Positions 42,534 to 55,300 of a DNA stretch of 64,000 bases are shown one piece after another. Under the pieces are notes generated by a model. The model did no database searches and was not told the DNA's origin. It saw only the letters and a list, made by a program, of their open reading frames with translations. Positions within the stretch are counted from its first letter, which is position 1. Each line of letters starts with the position of its first letter. The translations under genes were made by a program, and so were the position numbers. Source of the DNA: Amyelois transitella (taxonomy: Eukaryota > Arthropoda > Insecta > Lepidoptera > Pyralidae); contig NC_083531.1 of the NCBI RefSeq assembly GCF_032362555.1, forward strand, positions 5,413,501-5,477,500, given 5' to 3'.

Positions 42534-43125
42534 CATACATACCTAAAATGTCGTCTCTTTCCCGGAGGGGTAGGCAGAGACTACATCTTTCCACTTGCCA
42601 CGATCACCGTTTGTTACCGGTGAATGGTGATTAGTGTACTCGATATGTTAATCCCCTTTCCGTTTGACGTTCTATAAGGTTGGCATAATTTTTATGAAAG
42701 TACTTTGTTGGTTTCAGATTTAAACATGACCCTCTCGTCCACTGTTCTCACGAACCATTCCTATAGAACCAGTACAAGAATGGAATAGAGTAGAATAGAT
42801 TTATTTTCAATATTGCATACAAGGTATAGATTTATCTGTACGTAGGTACATGTCATGTTACGAGTAACATGCCCCCCTGTTCATACGAACAAAACCTTAA
42901 AGAAGATCAAGTTTCTTAGCTGGTGACCGTACACTGAAAGTAGTTTATACTATATATAACTAACAGTGTATTATAAAATCACGCCTCTTTCCCGGAGGGT
43001 TAGGCAGAGACTACATCTTTCCACTTGCCACGATCTCTGCATACTTCCTTCGCTTCATCCACATTCATAACTCTCTTCATGCAAGCTTGGCGGTTTCGGG
43101 TACTCTTGACCTGACCCTTTGCTAT
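42534..43125 (-). mobile_element. Two RTE-like LINE 3' fragments upstream of beta-tubulin
   Basis: Fragments at 42534-42606 and 42974-43125, both inverse, lie on either side of about 370 bp that includes a short copy of the CTATTCT-tailed repeat (42783-42836). They are in the shared 5' region between beta-tubulin and the ten-finger gene. Confidence 0.8.
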
Positions 43126-44479
43126 AATTTCTACATATAAACATAGGTACAGAATCGTGAAGAGAAGGTGAAGTATGTTAATAACTTGGTTAATAACATC
43201 GATTTTGTAAATGAAGAAGAAAGAAAGAAAGAAAAATCTTTATTTGGCGCAAGATGTAACATAACATTTTCAAATTGGTTAATTGATTAACTAAATATAT
43301 TTATGACGCAAACAAAGTCGTTGGAGACGCCTAGCATTTATGACAACGTTCCATTTCGCTAAACATTGCTTAATGACATATCCAGATTTTTTTATCTTTA
43401 TCATAAAAACTAAAGAGTTTTTATGATTAAATAATAATACATAAAAATCTTACTTTATTTATAAAGATGTTATCTACAATTTTAAAAATGATTGGTGGAA
43501 CAATAAAATACAATAATTAAAAACGATTCCAAATATAAGACAACAACAGTATTTGTCCGGAACGAAACGTATCTGAAAATGACAGTTCGTTCTTTGGACC
43601 AGCCAGAATGTCAGATTCTGTCAAACATTCGTACAATTTTTCATCGGAATTAAAGTGAATTATCATTGTAATTATTATCTAATTTCTCGTCACGGTTAAC
43701 CAGAAATAAACCTTGTTGTTTGTTATCGTTGATTGTTAAAAAGTTTCGCGTTATAAGACGATAACGAAGCGCCATGTTGAAGAAATTCGGTGTGCCCCCA
43801 GGGGAATAAGCCATTTTATGATAAAGCATTAATATTTCGTGGTTAGCGTGTAATTTCGTAGTTATGACGTGTTAGTGCATTATAGGATTACATTGAGGCG
43901 TATTTGTTATATATGTAAGTTGATACATTAATATTTTCTTTGTATTTTTCCGTTTTGTTATGATTTCTGTGGCCGCAAGGCTAAGGCTTCTGATAAGAAA
44001 TGGTTTTGAAGAGAGAATGTTGATTCTTTTCAAAATTTCTGCTTATCTTCAGCCGCTAAATTATTGTTATCAATATTGTAACTTTTAGTCTAAAATATAT
44101 TAGGTCCGGCCCTAGCTTTGACCTTTACTGGGATGGGTTATCAATTGGCGCCCTGTTCCTTCAGATGTTTGGTCTCCTCCACTCACTCAATTTTTTTATA
44201 TTTTTACATAAACATTTAAATTTAAATAGATAAATAGACCCTTTATTGCAAATAAAACTGTAACTATAAAGTTATCCTTATATCAATTTAAACTTATGTT
44301 TGTATCTAAAATCAGCAGAATTTCGTTTCCGTGAATTAAAAAATATATGTCATTTGGCATAGTGATATGTACCTCAGAATATATATAAATGTCAAAAATA
44401 TTGCTGTGATTGTGATATAAGCTTGATTCCAAGAAAGGTGTAAAAAATGAAAGATTAAAATAAAAATTCCGTGTATAAA

Positions 44480-44717
44480 TGTGCCATGTGGTTCCCGGAA
44501 TCTCTTTCCCATGGATGTCGTAAAAGGCGACTAAGGGATAGGCTTACAAACTTGGGATTCTTTTTTAGGCGATGGGCTAGCGACCTGTCAATATTTGAAA
44601 CTCAATGCTATCATTAAGCCAAATAGCTGAACATGGCCATTCAGTTTTTTCAAGACTGTTGGCTCTGTCTACCCCGTAAGGGATATAGGCGTGACCATAT
44701 GTATGCATGTATGTATG
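44480..44717 (+). repeat. SINE-like repeat upstream of the ten-finger gene
   Basis: Forward copy with short deletion after the head; tail CATATGTATGCATGTATG. Confidence 0.85.
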
Positions 44718-44966
44718 TAAAAATAGAAAATATCACTATTTGATCAATGTACAATTATCTCTGCTGTAGATAAAGCGGTTGTTCCTTTGCATGATATGTG
44801 GGTTTGTTACTTCTTTCTTTATGTTAAAATCACAGAAATTGTCCATAAACAGTCTACGGAGAAAGACATAGGCTATGTTAGATAGGTAGAGTATTTACTC
44901 TACAATCAAACACATTGAGCTAGACCCTAAGTTCAATACTTCTGTTATGGGATACTAACTCAATAA

Positions 44967-45357
44967 CATTGGAGTGGGAGCGCCTAGACAAAAAGTATAT
45001 TGGTCAAATTGGAGACATTCAGGTCAAGAGTACCTTACCCTACCGAGAAATCTGACAAAGAGAATAGCTGTAGCTACTATCTCTTATCTAGATATGATCC
45101 TTTCAGATACCTAGTTGACTGGAAGAATGCTTAGGAGGGATTCTAGGTCCATCATTGTGAATTATCGTGTTGGTCATAATATGTACTTCTGTTTTCTTGT
45201 GTACAAAAAGTATTTATAAACAAACAAACAAACAAGCTTGCATAATGAGAGTAACGAATGGATGATGCGAAAAAGTATGAAGGGATCGTGGCAAGTGGAA
45301 AGATGTAGTCTCTGCTTACCTCTTCGATAAAGAGGCGTGAATTTTATGTATGTTTGT
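44967..45357 (+). mobile_element. Degraded RTE-like LINE copy split by another repeat
   Basis: Two pieces, 44967-45032 (GGAGTGGGAGCGCCTAGAC to the GTACC segment) and about 45235-45357 (AAGCTTGCAT to the TATG tail), are adjacent in the intact LINE. They are separated by about 200 bp ending in AAAC repeats. The tail ends 45 bp before the acceptor of the ten-finger gene's coding exon. Confidence 0.7.
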
Positions 45358-45408
45358 ATATGAATGATTCAATTTTTTGTATTTCCATTTCTTTAATTAC
45401 AGAACAAG

Positions 45409-46899
45409 ATGGACATGACGGACCACGGCATGGCGGGGATGAACCTCACGATGGACGGCATGGACTACAAAATTGACGGCGGCATGAAGATGGAGGGAGC
45501 GGATGTGTCCCAACAGGGATCTATGTCCTCCATGTCACAATTCCCAACTTTGAACCTCCTCCCGCCACTGCCACCACATCTGGTGCAATCGGAATACGCT
45601 CCGCTGCCGGAAAATTTGCCAAAAACTGAACCCACCACGGTCCCAGAACTCCCGTCTTTACCAGTTCACATGACGCAATCCGAGTCAAAACCTACCAAGT
45701 ATATAAGCGTGACAAGCGACGAGTTGACCGACGAACAGAGGCAGATGTACGAGTCCGTACTCTCTACGTGGAAACCGGTGTTGTTCCCCAAAACAGTGAA
45801 ACGTTACATCTGCGAGAAATGCAACAAGGAGTTTAAGAATTACCAAAACCTCTATTTGCACACCACTCGGGTCCATTCTACTGAAGATTCTGCCGTCTTG
45901 TGCGACAGATGCGACAAGTCGTTCAAGAATAAGCATTATCTGTACATGCACAGAATGAATAAGCATTATTCGGAGTCGGAGAAATGTTATTGTCAGTTCT
46001 GCCTGCAGGAGTTTCGCACGAGACGCGCTTTACACATGCACGTGAAGAAGGTTCATCCCAACACGCTCCCAGAGATCAAATGCCCCGAGTGCGGCAAAGA
46101 GTTCAACGTGCCCTACAAATTGAAGTATCACATCGAACGCGTACATCGCGCAGACAGAGAAAAGTACAAATGCCATCTCTGCCAAAAATTGTACAAAAGC
46201 AATTTGAATCTGAACAGGCACATGCAGTTCCAACATTCACACGTCGAAAGACACCCGTGCGTGTTCTGCGACATGACGTTCAAGTCTCGTCATCACATGA
46301 AACGCCACATCCTGAACATTCACCCGCCGTTGGAGTCCAAGGTGACGTGTCCGGAATGCCTGAAGGAGTTCAAAAACGATCAGTATCTTAAAGAGCACAT
46401 GCAAATCCACACGCCAGCCGACACGAAGGTCAAATGCGAGTTGTGCGACAAGTTTTTCCATTCGGCGATACGCCTCAAAAAGCACAAGAAGATCGTCCAT
46501 CCGTCGAAGCCTAAGATTCGTTGTGAGAAATGCAACAAAGAGTTCGCGCACGCGCATTATTTGCGGCGTCACAACAACTCTGTCCACGTGGACGTTGACG
46601 AGAAAAACTATGAGCACCAATGCGGGCTGTGCGGCAAGAAGTTCAAGTTGCAACGTTATTTGAACAATCACTTGCAGAGACATGAACAACAGCATTTGAA
46701 GAGGATCTCGCAGATGGTCAAGACAGTCATGAATGAGGACGGCAAGGAGGTGAAGGTGAAGCAGCGGGGGAGGCCGAAGGGTAAGAAGAATTCTAAAAAG
46801 GTAACGAAGGAGATCGAGTTCATCAAGTGTGAACCTGTGTCGAGTTCGGAATCCGAAACTGAGGAGTCGAGCGAAGAGGAATCTGACGAGTCGGAGTAA
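45409..46899 (+). CDS. Ten-finger C2H2 zinc-finger protein with AT-hook-like motif
   Basis: A single uninterrupted coding exon, 496 aa. An acceptor (attacag) sits 7 bases upstream of the ATG, so at least one 5' UTR exon is spliced on. Residues 1-125 are Met/Gly- then Pro-rich and likely disordered. Ten C2H2 fingers run from about residue 133 to 426: nine have C-X2-C-X12-H spacing with H-X4-H or H-X3-H, most with the K-E-F or K-S-F core. Linkers are not the TGEKP type. A basic RGRPKGKK motif near residue 454 resembles an AT-hook, and the protein ends in a Ser/Glu acidic run (SESETEESSEEESDE). This fits a nuclear DNA-binding regulator; the target is unknown. Codon use is more GC-rich than its surroundings, as expected for real coding sequence. 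I cannot name an orthologue. Confidence 0.93.
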   Translation: MDMTDHGMAGMNLTMDGMDYKIDGGMKMEGADVSQQGSMSSMSQFPTLNLLPPLPPHLVQSEYAPLPENLPKTEPTTVPELPSLPVHMTQSESKPTKYISVTSDELTDEQRQMYESVLSTWKPVLFPKTVKRYICEKCNKEFKNYQNLYLHTTRVHSTEDSAVLCDRCDKSFKNKHYLYMHRMNKHYSESEKCYCQFCLQEFRTRRALHMHVKKVHPNTLPEIKCPECGKEFNVPYKLKYHIERVHRADREKYKCHLCQKLYKSNLNLNRHMQFQHSHVERHPCVFCDMTFKSRHHMKRHILNIHPPLESKVTCPECLKEFKNDQYLKEHMQIHTPADTKVKCELCDKFFHSAIRLKKHKKIVHPSKPKIRCEKCNKEFAHAHYLRRHNNSVHVDVDEKNYEHQCGLCGKKFKLQRYLNNHLQRHEQQHLKRISQMVKTVMNEDGKEVKVKQRGRPKGKKNSKKVTKEIEFIKCEPVSSSESETEESSEEESDESE

Positions 46900-46997
46900 A
46901 GATGTTTCTTTTAATCTTCGTACAAATGATAATGTGTCGTGCAATGAAAATAATTTCATGAAAGCAAAAAAAAATTTTCACTAGTACATTTGATCTG

Positions 46998-47038
46998 TTT
47001 TAGTGAGGCATAGGTCTCATATCTTTGCCTCACTAAAA
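46998..47038 (+). other. Candidate 3' UTR hairpin of the ten-finger gene
   Basis: Arms TTTTAGTGAGGCA (46998-47010) and TGCCTCACTAAAA (47026-47038), 15-base loop, about 100 nt after the stop and 30 nt before AATAAA at 47068-47073. It could be a structural element in the mRNA; function unknown. Confidence 0.6.
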
Positions 47039-47067
47039 TGAACTAAAATCAATGAAGGGAAAGCCTA

Positions 47068-47073
47068 AATAAA
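47068..47073 (+). terminator. Candidate poly(A) signal of the ten-finger gene
   Basis: AATAAA about 170 nt after the stop codon, in AT-rich sequence. Not tested. Confidence 0.5.
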
Positions 47074-48289
47074 AATAATTAAGGCAAGTATATTATAAAT
47101 CAGCACTTTCATGACTAGAAATATTTTAAAATCTAGAAGATGAACTCTCCATTTGGCATTTTGCAAAGTTGACATTATAAGATGAAACGTTTCTGTATTT
47201 AAATTGGCGGCATATTTGCCGACCAATCAAGTCTGCAATGAATAGAGTGCTCTGATTGGCTATTTCGCCGAGGCACATAGTTTATGGGAATCCTTACTAA
47301 TATACGATGAAAGATCGTATGATAGTAGCGTAGATTTTTTTTTCATTTATCATTTTACTTAAAAAGCAAATCAAAATACATCTTTTGTCTATGTTGAACG
47401 TTTGTTTTTTGATACGTGGGCTGCAGAAAAAAAAATTAAGTCAATAAAAAATATTTTAAAAAAGTAGGTGATAATATAAAAATATTTCAAAATTCTTATA
47501 AATTTTTTATATATCTAGTGGCTACGAATTTTGAATATTATTTTTTATTTTGCTTAAAACGAAATTGAGATTCGTATAAAACATTCATAAGTAATATATA
47601 TCGTGGGATTTAACAAAATTAAGCTAATAAAAAAGATTAAATTACATCACAAAGAAATGAATAATTTAACAATGATACATGATAGCAAATTTTTTTAAAT
47701 ACTTAGTAAAATTAAAGAGTAAAAATCGTGATGCAAGTTCAAAATATTTCGCACTTTTTTACCGTGCTCGTTTTTGATAAGATTAAATATTACATAAAAA
47801 CTTAAGTTATGCACGGTAGTGAATTTTCGGTATTTAAAATGTATGTCTTTTGATAAGATATGGTCTAGTCGAAATATTTTGAAATAACTTTACTTGACGT
47901 ACAGTTATTCCTAGCTTCGAAAGCTATTTTTTTTCCACTGGGTCGAAAGTTTTACATGTCAGCGCGCCCTCGCAAGCTTGGATCCCCAAAATACGATTCG
48001 TATTTCTCTGCTAGTGACGTCACTTATGAAATTCACCTGTGGCCACTATTCCTAAATTCTTGGTCAAGTTTGTACACGAAACGACTCCCGTCTGACCTCA
48101 GCAACCCTTGCAGGGGAACCTGACCCGTGTTGGATCGATCATGGTCACACATCCAGTTGCCTGAATGTGCAGGTTTCCTCACGATTGTTTCCCTCACCGT
48201 AAGAGCATCAGTTATAAATCAAACTGATATTCAAAAGAACACAGCCGTGGTTCCCGCAAGACGTGGCGGTACCAGCTTACCATTAGCAG

Positions 48290-48347
48290 ATACATACATA
48301 CATACATAAAATCACGCCTCTTTCCCGGAGGGGTAGGCAGAGACTAC
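48290..48347 (-). mobile_element. RTE-like LINE tail fragment
   Basis: Only the last about 58 bp (CATA tail, CACGCCTCTTTCCCGGAGG, GGCAGAGACTAC) is present. Confidence 0.75.
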
Positions 48348-49122
48348 CAGATTATTATTAGATTAGCAGATCGATTAATTATTATTCATTTTAACTGCTG
48401 CTAAAAGTTGTTAACAGGCAAATAAAATAGAAATAAACAGATAACTTTCCAAAGGGTTACACTTTTAATGAAATTTTGGCAAATTAAAAGTAATATTATT
48501 ATAACAGTAAAGGAAATTTCTACTAAACTTTATAAAAGTCAAATAGGTGATTATTATTTTCCTCAAAATATTTATATTTAATTTTTACTTACCAATATTT
48601 ACAAAGTTGGTATATTATTAATAAATATATGTACATTTGCTGTAAAAAAGAGGTAAATTTTATTAGATAATTACGGTATATACAAGCAATGAGCAGTTGT
48701 AAACAAATAATGGATTTTTGTTCAATATTTTGTTACGATGAAGAAGTTGGAAGTTTGTCAAGAGACATGTTTAAGAATTACCAATATTTATTAAGAATAA
48801 ATATAGTTATGAAGAAATTCTTGATGTGATTAGATATTTTGGTTGTTCCTGGACCGTAAAATTACCTATTTTTGGGTCTGTCTGGAAAACCAAAATCTTT
48901 AGTGATAAAATAAAATTGATGTTGATTTTTCTTTTATGTTATTGTTTATTGAATAAGGATTTTGGGTGTAAAATAATATTCGTTTTTTAACGTTTGTTTT
49001 GTGATAATCTACATATAAGTGTAAATATTGGATTAAAATTAAAAATGGAGGAATTGGGAACGGGGGATGCTCAGAAGTTGTAATAGTTTGATCAAGCTAA
49101 TCCTTATTGAAAATTGAATATA

Positions 49123-49382
49123 CAGGGTGACTGATACAAAATGCAAAACCTTCCGCCTACGTGCTTAGAACATCACGTTGAACAACTTTTATTATGGGGC
49201 TGACGACGAAATCGCAAAAAAATTTAGCTGTTCCATACGAAATTAGCTACCGCGGCAAAATTTGTAGAACACCTGACTTGTTTTCGTGATTTCTGTGCCG
49301 GCTTCATAGGATAAGTTGTTGGCTATGATGGCCTGAGCAAGTATGCGTATATGTAGTTTATCGTTTGACACCACTAACCCTG
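49123..49382. mobile_element. MITE-like element with TA target duplication
   Basis: Starts (TA)CAGGGTGACTGATAC and ends CACTAACCCTG(TA); imperfect inverted ends and TA flanks suggest a Tc1/mariner-type non-autonomous element of about 260 bp. No coding capacity. Confidence 0.6.
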
Positions 49383-49519
49383 TATATATCATCATGTTTC
49401 CCACAGGGATGGGCAGAGATTATGGATTTACATAATTTTAATACCTTTACACTGTAGAGTTTCATTGTGTCTCGGTGTAACATTTGCAAAAACTACACTG
49501 CGATTTTTAAATACAACAT

Positions 49520-49655
49520 ACAAACTTATAGTCACATCTATATCTCTTGCGGGTTAGCAGAGCCAAAAGTTTTGAAAAACTGAAAGGCCACGTTCAGCTG
49601 TTTGGCTTAATGATAGAATTGAGATTCACATAGTGACAGGTTGTTAGCCCAAATA
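49520..49655 (-). repeat. SINE-like repeat fragment
   Basis: Tail-proximal part of a diverged copy, isolated in an otherwise repeat-poor stretch. Confidence 0.75.
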
Positions 49656-50079
49656 CAATAAAGTATTTTAAATAAAATTATCTAAATATCACTGAGTGAC
49701 TGACATATCAACCCATTACCCAAAGGTATGCTACATAGGTCAAGAGATTTGAAATAGGTGCGTCGTGTAGTTTCCTTATACGATCTAGGGGTGACTTAGA
49801 GAGGATTTTTAAAATTTCCGTTGATTATAGTAGTATTTATTGGTAAAAGGGAAAAAAGGTATTTAAAAAAAGAATGTAATCTGTTTAATGTGCCAAGATT
49901 ACTGGCAGCGTTTCTTGGCCGCATCGGGTGAGAGCTTACCACTCGGGAAGGTTAGAATAGCTATAATTGCAAATTGCCCGCAGCTTCGTTTCCGTTGGAA
50001 TTTTCGGAATATATTAATTCGTATGTTTTATATGTCTTAAGTTAACGTAATTTTTTTTATTAATTTATTTTTTATTTTA

Positions 50080-50262
50080 AGGGTCGAATTACACAGATTG
50101 AGTTAGACCCGAAGTAAGCGCGAGACTTGTGTTACGAGATACTAACTTAACGATGCTATATTTTATAATAAATACTTATGTAGATAAACATCCAAGACCC
50201 AGACCAATCAGAAAAAGTTCTTTTCTCATCACACCCTGGCCGGGATTCGAACCCGGGACCCA
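50080..50262 (-). repeat. tRNA-headed SINE, partial
   Basis: Inverse copy ending in CGGGATTCGAACCCGGGACC, without the A-box end. Confidence 0.85.
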
Positions 50263-51336
50263 ATTATTATAACTACAATATGTCTTTTATTATTTAACTT
50301 ATTAAGACTTATATATTATAGCATTGCACTAATTTATTTTTAGGTTTTCTACTTGGTTACCTATCTATTTTTGTTTAGATAATCTGATTTAAAAAAAATA
50401 GAAATTTAAATCAAATCCGTTCATTGCATTTCATTTTACACACATACCTACACATAAAGATATACAGATTCATGGAAGAACACAGAATATAGAATTATAC
50501 ACAAAAGGATTATTTGGGATATTTCCACGCGAACGGAGCTGCGGTCAAAAAATAGTTGTAGTTTTAAAACAATTACTTTTTTAAACTTTATTGTTGTTGT
50601 ATCAAAATTTTCATTATTATAGAAATAATAAGTAGGTAGGAATATATTAAGTCTCAAGTACCTACCTCGTTAGAATGCGTTTTTGTCTTATATAATAATG
50701 AAGAGATAATGTTTTTCTTTTGTTTGTAAAGTAAATAAATTCACATATTAGACCGATTTTGATGGATTTGTAACTGAGACAAGATCTTTAAAAGTCTAGC
50801 ATGTAATGAAATATCTAATATATTCAAACGAGCAATTCTTGTATTTAGGATCTTGGAAACGGCTCCAACGATTTTCATGAAAGTTACAGATTAGGGGCTT
50901 TTCGGCTCAAGGAATCGATTTATCAAGGTCCTAGGTTCGAGAAAAGCTCGGTTCCCAAGATATATAAACATTTTAAAAACCGCGTTTTAAGAAACTATAT
51001 CAGCGCCATCTCTGGTAGACCTCTGGTCAACCGGGTACTTAAATAATATATTATGTTCACAAACGCGACGCCTGCGCAATTTTTATGTAAATTTTATACT
51101 AGCCGGAAAAATCTTTTTGCCATTACAATAAGGATGAATTTTAGCTGTAAAGTAGTTCAAAATGTTTACCCGGAGCATCCCTCTCGTTGTATAGATATTA
51201 GATATTTAGTTATATTTGTAATTGTTTCTATAAATAAATATATAGATTAAATGTTACTTTTTATTAAGGAAAAGTTTGAATTCTTATTGTCACTGTTTTG
51301 TGGAATTTTAGAAATTTATTCTTTTGCAATTTTTCA

Positions 51337-51770
51337 GTGCCGTGTGGTTTCTGGCACCAACAGAAAAAGAATAGGACTACCCCATCTCTTTCCCATGGAT
51401 GTCGTTAAAGGCGGCTAAGGGATAGGCTTATAAACTTGAGATTCTTCTATTAAGCGATGGGCTAGCAACTTGTGACTATTTTAATGCTATCATTGAGCCA
51501 AGCAGCTAAATTTGGCCATCAGTCTTTTCGAGACCGTTGGCTCTGTCTACCCCGCAAAGGATATAGACGTAATTATATGTTTGTATGTATATAAATGAGA
51601 TTCAAGTAGTGACTATTTTAATCTCAATTATATTATTAAGCCATACGTTGCAAAAACCACATTCTGCTGTTTGGCTTAATGATAGAATTGTGATTCAAAT
51701 AGTGACAGGTTGCTAGCCCATCGCCTAAAAGAAGAATCCCAAGTTTAAAAGTCTATCCCTTGATTGACTT
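51337..51770. repeat. Forward SINE-like repeat and facing inverse fragment
   Basis: Forward copy 51337-51590 and an inverse body fragment at about 51655-51765, so the pair is tail to tail. Confidence 0.8.
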
Positions 51771-52261
51771 TACAATCTGCACGGGTAGAGAAGCAGCTGG
51801 ACTGTTTTTTTCATCACTGACAGCCCAGAATGGTAAAGCTTCCCTTAGTCAACTTTAACAACTTCCATGGGAAAGAGATGTCCCAAGGCACGTCCTTCGT
51901 AACTAATAAGGAAAATAAATAAATTGATTTCCTGTCTTACTGTGTTTTGGTAAATAAATAATATTGTCAGCGACTTAAACTCAAGAAATGAGAGACAGTT
52001 AAGACATTTAGGCCTTATCTATGTTTGCGAACCCACACGATAATCACCTCAACGTTATTTGATACATGCGATACAGTGTATCGGTCAGGCATTTATTTAT
52101 AACGTCTATTGTACATACAAATCTTTATGTGTGGAAATAAATGGTTATTTCAAATTATCATAACTGTTTTTTATTGAAAAGTTTTCACTCGGCAGTCTGC
52201 CTAGACTACATCCTCCCATTTGCCCTGCATACTTTCGCTTCATTCACATTTATTTATTTAT

Positions 52262-52620
52262 TCATTCATATGGTCACGTCTACATCCCTTGCGGGGTAGA
52301 CAGAGCCAGAGTCTTAAAGAGAGTGATAGGCCGCGTTAAGCTATTGGATGAAAGAACTGAGATTCAAATAGGGACAGGTTGCTAGCCCATCGCCTAAAAT
52401 AAGAATCCCAAGTTCATAAGCCTATCCCTTAGTCGCCTCTTACGACATCCGTAGGAAATGAGACCTGAGTGGTCCTACTCTTTTTTATATTGGTACCGGG
52501 AACAACACACAGAATTACATATAATCACGTCTATATCCCTCGCGGGGCAGACAGAGCTAACAGTCTTGAAAAGACTGATAGGCCACGTTCAACTTTTTGG
52601 CTTGATGATAGAATTAACAA
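52262..52620 (-). repeat. Two inverse SINE-like repeats in tandem
   Basis: Near-complete copy 52262-52508 and tail-proximal fragment 52515-52620. Confidence 0.85.
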
Positions 52621-54000
52621 TAATAACTATCATTAATCCGTACTAATAAATGTAAACCTGTGTTTCTTTCTCCGTCTTTCATGTCAAAACCACAGAAACG
52701 TTACCATAAAATTTTGCTAAAATGTAGTGTGAAGTACGGGGTAGGACAAAACCTAACCATAAACGGCTCACTCTGGTCTTCTCTCCAGAAGTAAGGTTGT
52801 AGCCGAGGCAAAAACTCTCCAAGAGCTAGAAAAGATCGAAAAAAAAAACATATTCATACGAAAAATATTTTATTGTACATTTATTTTTCACACTGTCACA
52901 AAAATACGCTTTATTTTTGTTTTGTATACAAATGAGGTCGTGTTTCACTGCAGTCGACTGTACATAATGCGTAACATTACAAATCCTTGATTTCCTTATC
53001 TTTTCCAAAAAAAACTTATCCTTTCTCTTGGTATCTTTTTAAATTTCTATTATATGGTAAAAAAACTTGGAAGTAACTAGCAATTATAAGCTTTTGGAGC
53101 GAACAGCCATTATTAAAACTGTCACTGCAAATGTTCACACCCTTTCTTACTTATTTATAACCTATATATAAATACCTACGCTACACAGGAACAAAAGGCG
53201 CACCCTGGGCTCCTCTCGGGCCTAACGCCAGGAAGAATAATATAGCATGAAACATATCGAGACACTTTCATCTATGTATACTACGCGTAATTAAGTCTTG
53301 TGAATCTTAACTTTGCCATACGGACCATGGTCTTCATAGATATATTCGTTGAATGAATATATTTTTTTAATGAAATATGGGTTCAGATAAGGTCTTAACA
53401 TAGTTTAAACGATGTAAAGGTGCGTACGTATAAATAACATGTTATTTAACAATATTTCAATAATGTGGACATTAAATATTATATTATATTAGTTCTACAT
53501 TCATTCATGTATTTTAATGTAGACAATGTGCATTCGGCCACGAATTAAGATTCAAGAGATCTATATCTGCAGTGTAGTTTGTTCCGCCGCTTTTTCTACA
53601 CGTGTGCTTTGGAAGCGGCAATAGTTATAATTAGATTTATGTCATGAAACCTCAATAAGTGATAACAAGTGTCCAATTTTGAAAATAAATCTATTCTATT
53701 CTATAACATAGTAGTTATTGCAAAGTTACAAAACAATTTCAGATAATGTGAACGTGTTAAACAGCATTTTTATAAAATCTGCACGCACCTGGAAGTCGCC
53801 AAGCATATTCTGCCATTAGCATTACGGCATGAAAACATTAAGTATCACAAGTCACAAATACTTTTTTCGCGCCAATTATTCCACACGTCAAACGATTTTT
53901 ATATAAAAAAAAAACCTCACGTCATTAAACTTAATATCTTAATCCAAAATGAACACTTTATTTATCTGAAAAATTTTGGTAAAACAACTTTTATTAACAC

Positions 54001-54245
54001 ACTAGCTGTGCCCGCGACTTCATCCGCGTGGAATCATTGAAGCCCTCAAGGATGAATAATTTTCCCCGTTTTTTTCACCTTTTCCATTATTTCTTCGCTC
54101 CTTATAGTTGGAGCGTGATGTGATTAAGCCCAAAAAGCCTTCCTCGGTAAAAAGTCTATTCAAAACAAAAATTTCAATTTGAACCAGCAGTTCCTGAGAT
54201 AAGCGCGTTCAAACAAACTCTTCAGCTTTATAATATTAGTATAGA
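54001..54245 (-). mobile_element. Helitron-like element, family B
   Basis: Inverse copy with small deletions, ending AATATTAGTATAGA. Confidence 0.85.
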
Positions 54246-54251
54246 TGATGA

Positions 54252-54512
54252 CGTGCCGTGTGGTTCCCGGCACCAATACAAAAAAGAATAGGACCACTCC
54301 ATCACTTTCCCACTGACGTCGTTAAAGGCGACTAAGGGATGGGCTTACAAACTTGGGATTCTTCTTTTAGACGACAGGCTAGCAACCTGTCACTATTTGA
54401 ATCTCAATTCCATCATTAAGCCAAACAGCTGAACGTGGCCTATCAGTCTTATCAAGACTGTCGTCTCTGTCTTGTCTACCCCGCAAGGGATATAGACGCG
54501 ATTGTATGTATG
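54252..54512 (+). repeat. SINE-like repeat (RTE-type tail)
   Basis: Full-length copy starting about 7 bp after a Helitron-like end and followed by a tRNA-SINE tail fragment. Confidence 0.88.
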
Positions 54513-54597
54513 TAAATAAATAAATATATATGGGACAAATTACACAGATTGAATTAGCCTCGAGGTAAGTTCGTATATGTTAATAAATTGTATTATA

Positions 54598-54795
54598 TCC
54601 TACTACTATTATAAAGGCGAAAGTTTGTATGGATGTTTGTTACTCTTTCACGCAAAAACTACTGAACCGATTACCATGAAATTTGGTATGTAGGTAGCTG
54701 AAGACCCAGAATAACACATAGGCTACTTTTTATCCCAGAGTTCCCGCGGGATTGATAGGGTTTCCATGCGGACGAAGTCGCGGGCGGCCTCTAGT
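54598..54795 (+). mobile_element. Helitron-like element, family C, intact ends
   Basis: Best family C reference: starts TCCTACTACT after A and ends GGGCGGCCTCTAGT. Confidence 0.88.
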
Positions 54796-54860
54796 TCATA
54801 CATAAGACATAAAATCACGCCTCTTTCTTGTAAAGACTTATAGGCCACTATCAGTCTCTT

Positions 54861-55300
54861 AGCAGAATAGCAGAATAAATGCAGTGGAAATGAGAGCGTT
54901 AAGGAGTATGTTGGGTGTGAAATTGAGTGACAGGATAAGGAACAGCGTGATAAGGGAATGTTGTGATGTGAAAGAAGATGTAGTTACAGGAATAGAAAAG
55001 GGTATGTTGAGATGGTTCGGTCATGTGGAGAGGATGAATGAAAGCAGGTTGACTAAGCAGATATACAAGGAGAGTGTGGAGGGAAAAGTCGGGGTGGGAA
55101 GACCTAGACGAACGTATCTTGATCAAATTAAGGACGTCCTGGTAAAGGGTCAGGTCAAAAGTACCCGAAACCGCCGAGCTTGCATGAAGAGAGTTATGAA
55201 TGTGGATGAAGCAAAGGAAGTATGCAGGGATCGTGGCAAGTGGAAAGAGGTAGTCTCTGCCTACCCCTCCGGGAAAGAGGCGTGATTTTATGTATGTATG
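54861..55300 (+). mobile_element. RTE-like LINE 3' fragment, 440 bp, nested in a SINE copy
   Basis: Nearly identical to the last 440 bp of the element at 7278-9279, with an open frame 54884-55285 ending at the same stop and the same TATG tail. The 12-bp target duplication tatcagtctctt flanks it at 54849-54860 and 55301-55312. It lies just downstream of the stop codon of the minus-strand zinc-finger gene. Confidence 0.9.

Larger units (their letters stand above)
42293..45408. other. Divergent 5' region of beta-tubulin and ten-finger gene
   Basis: The first 110 bp next to the tubulin ATG hold a CpG-rich stretch (AGCGCGCGCGCACGCG near 42372), a plausible promoter. LINE fragments occupy 42534-43125. 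A TGACA/TGTCA cluster lies at 43580-43623, and 43700-43915 is unique and may contain the non-coding first exon of the ten-finger gene (possible donor GTAAGT at 43915). A SINE (44480-44717) and a degraded LINE (44967-45357) fill the rest. Confidence 0.4.
47075..54000. other. Long gene-free, repeat-poor interval
   Basis: About 7 kb after the ten-finger gene without a supported gene. Recognisable items are few: repeat piece 48060-48210, LINE tail 48290, MITE 49123-49382, SINE pieces at 49520, 51337 and 52262, tRNA-SINE 50080, CTGCAG-box repeat 53485. The rest is AT-rich unique DNA. Confidence 0.55.

Noticed and set aside
46237..46959. 240-codon frame antisense to the ten-finger gene
   Set aside because: Leu/His/Arg-rich mirror of C2H2 codons; shadow frame.
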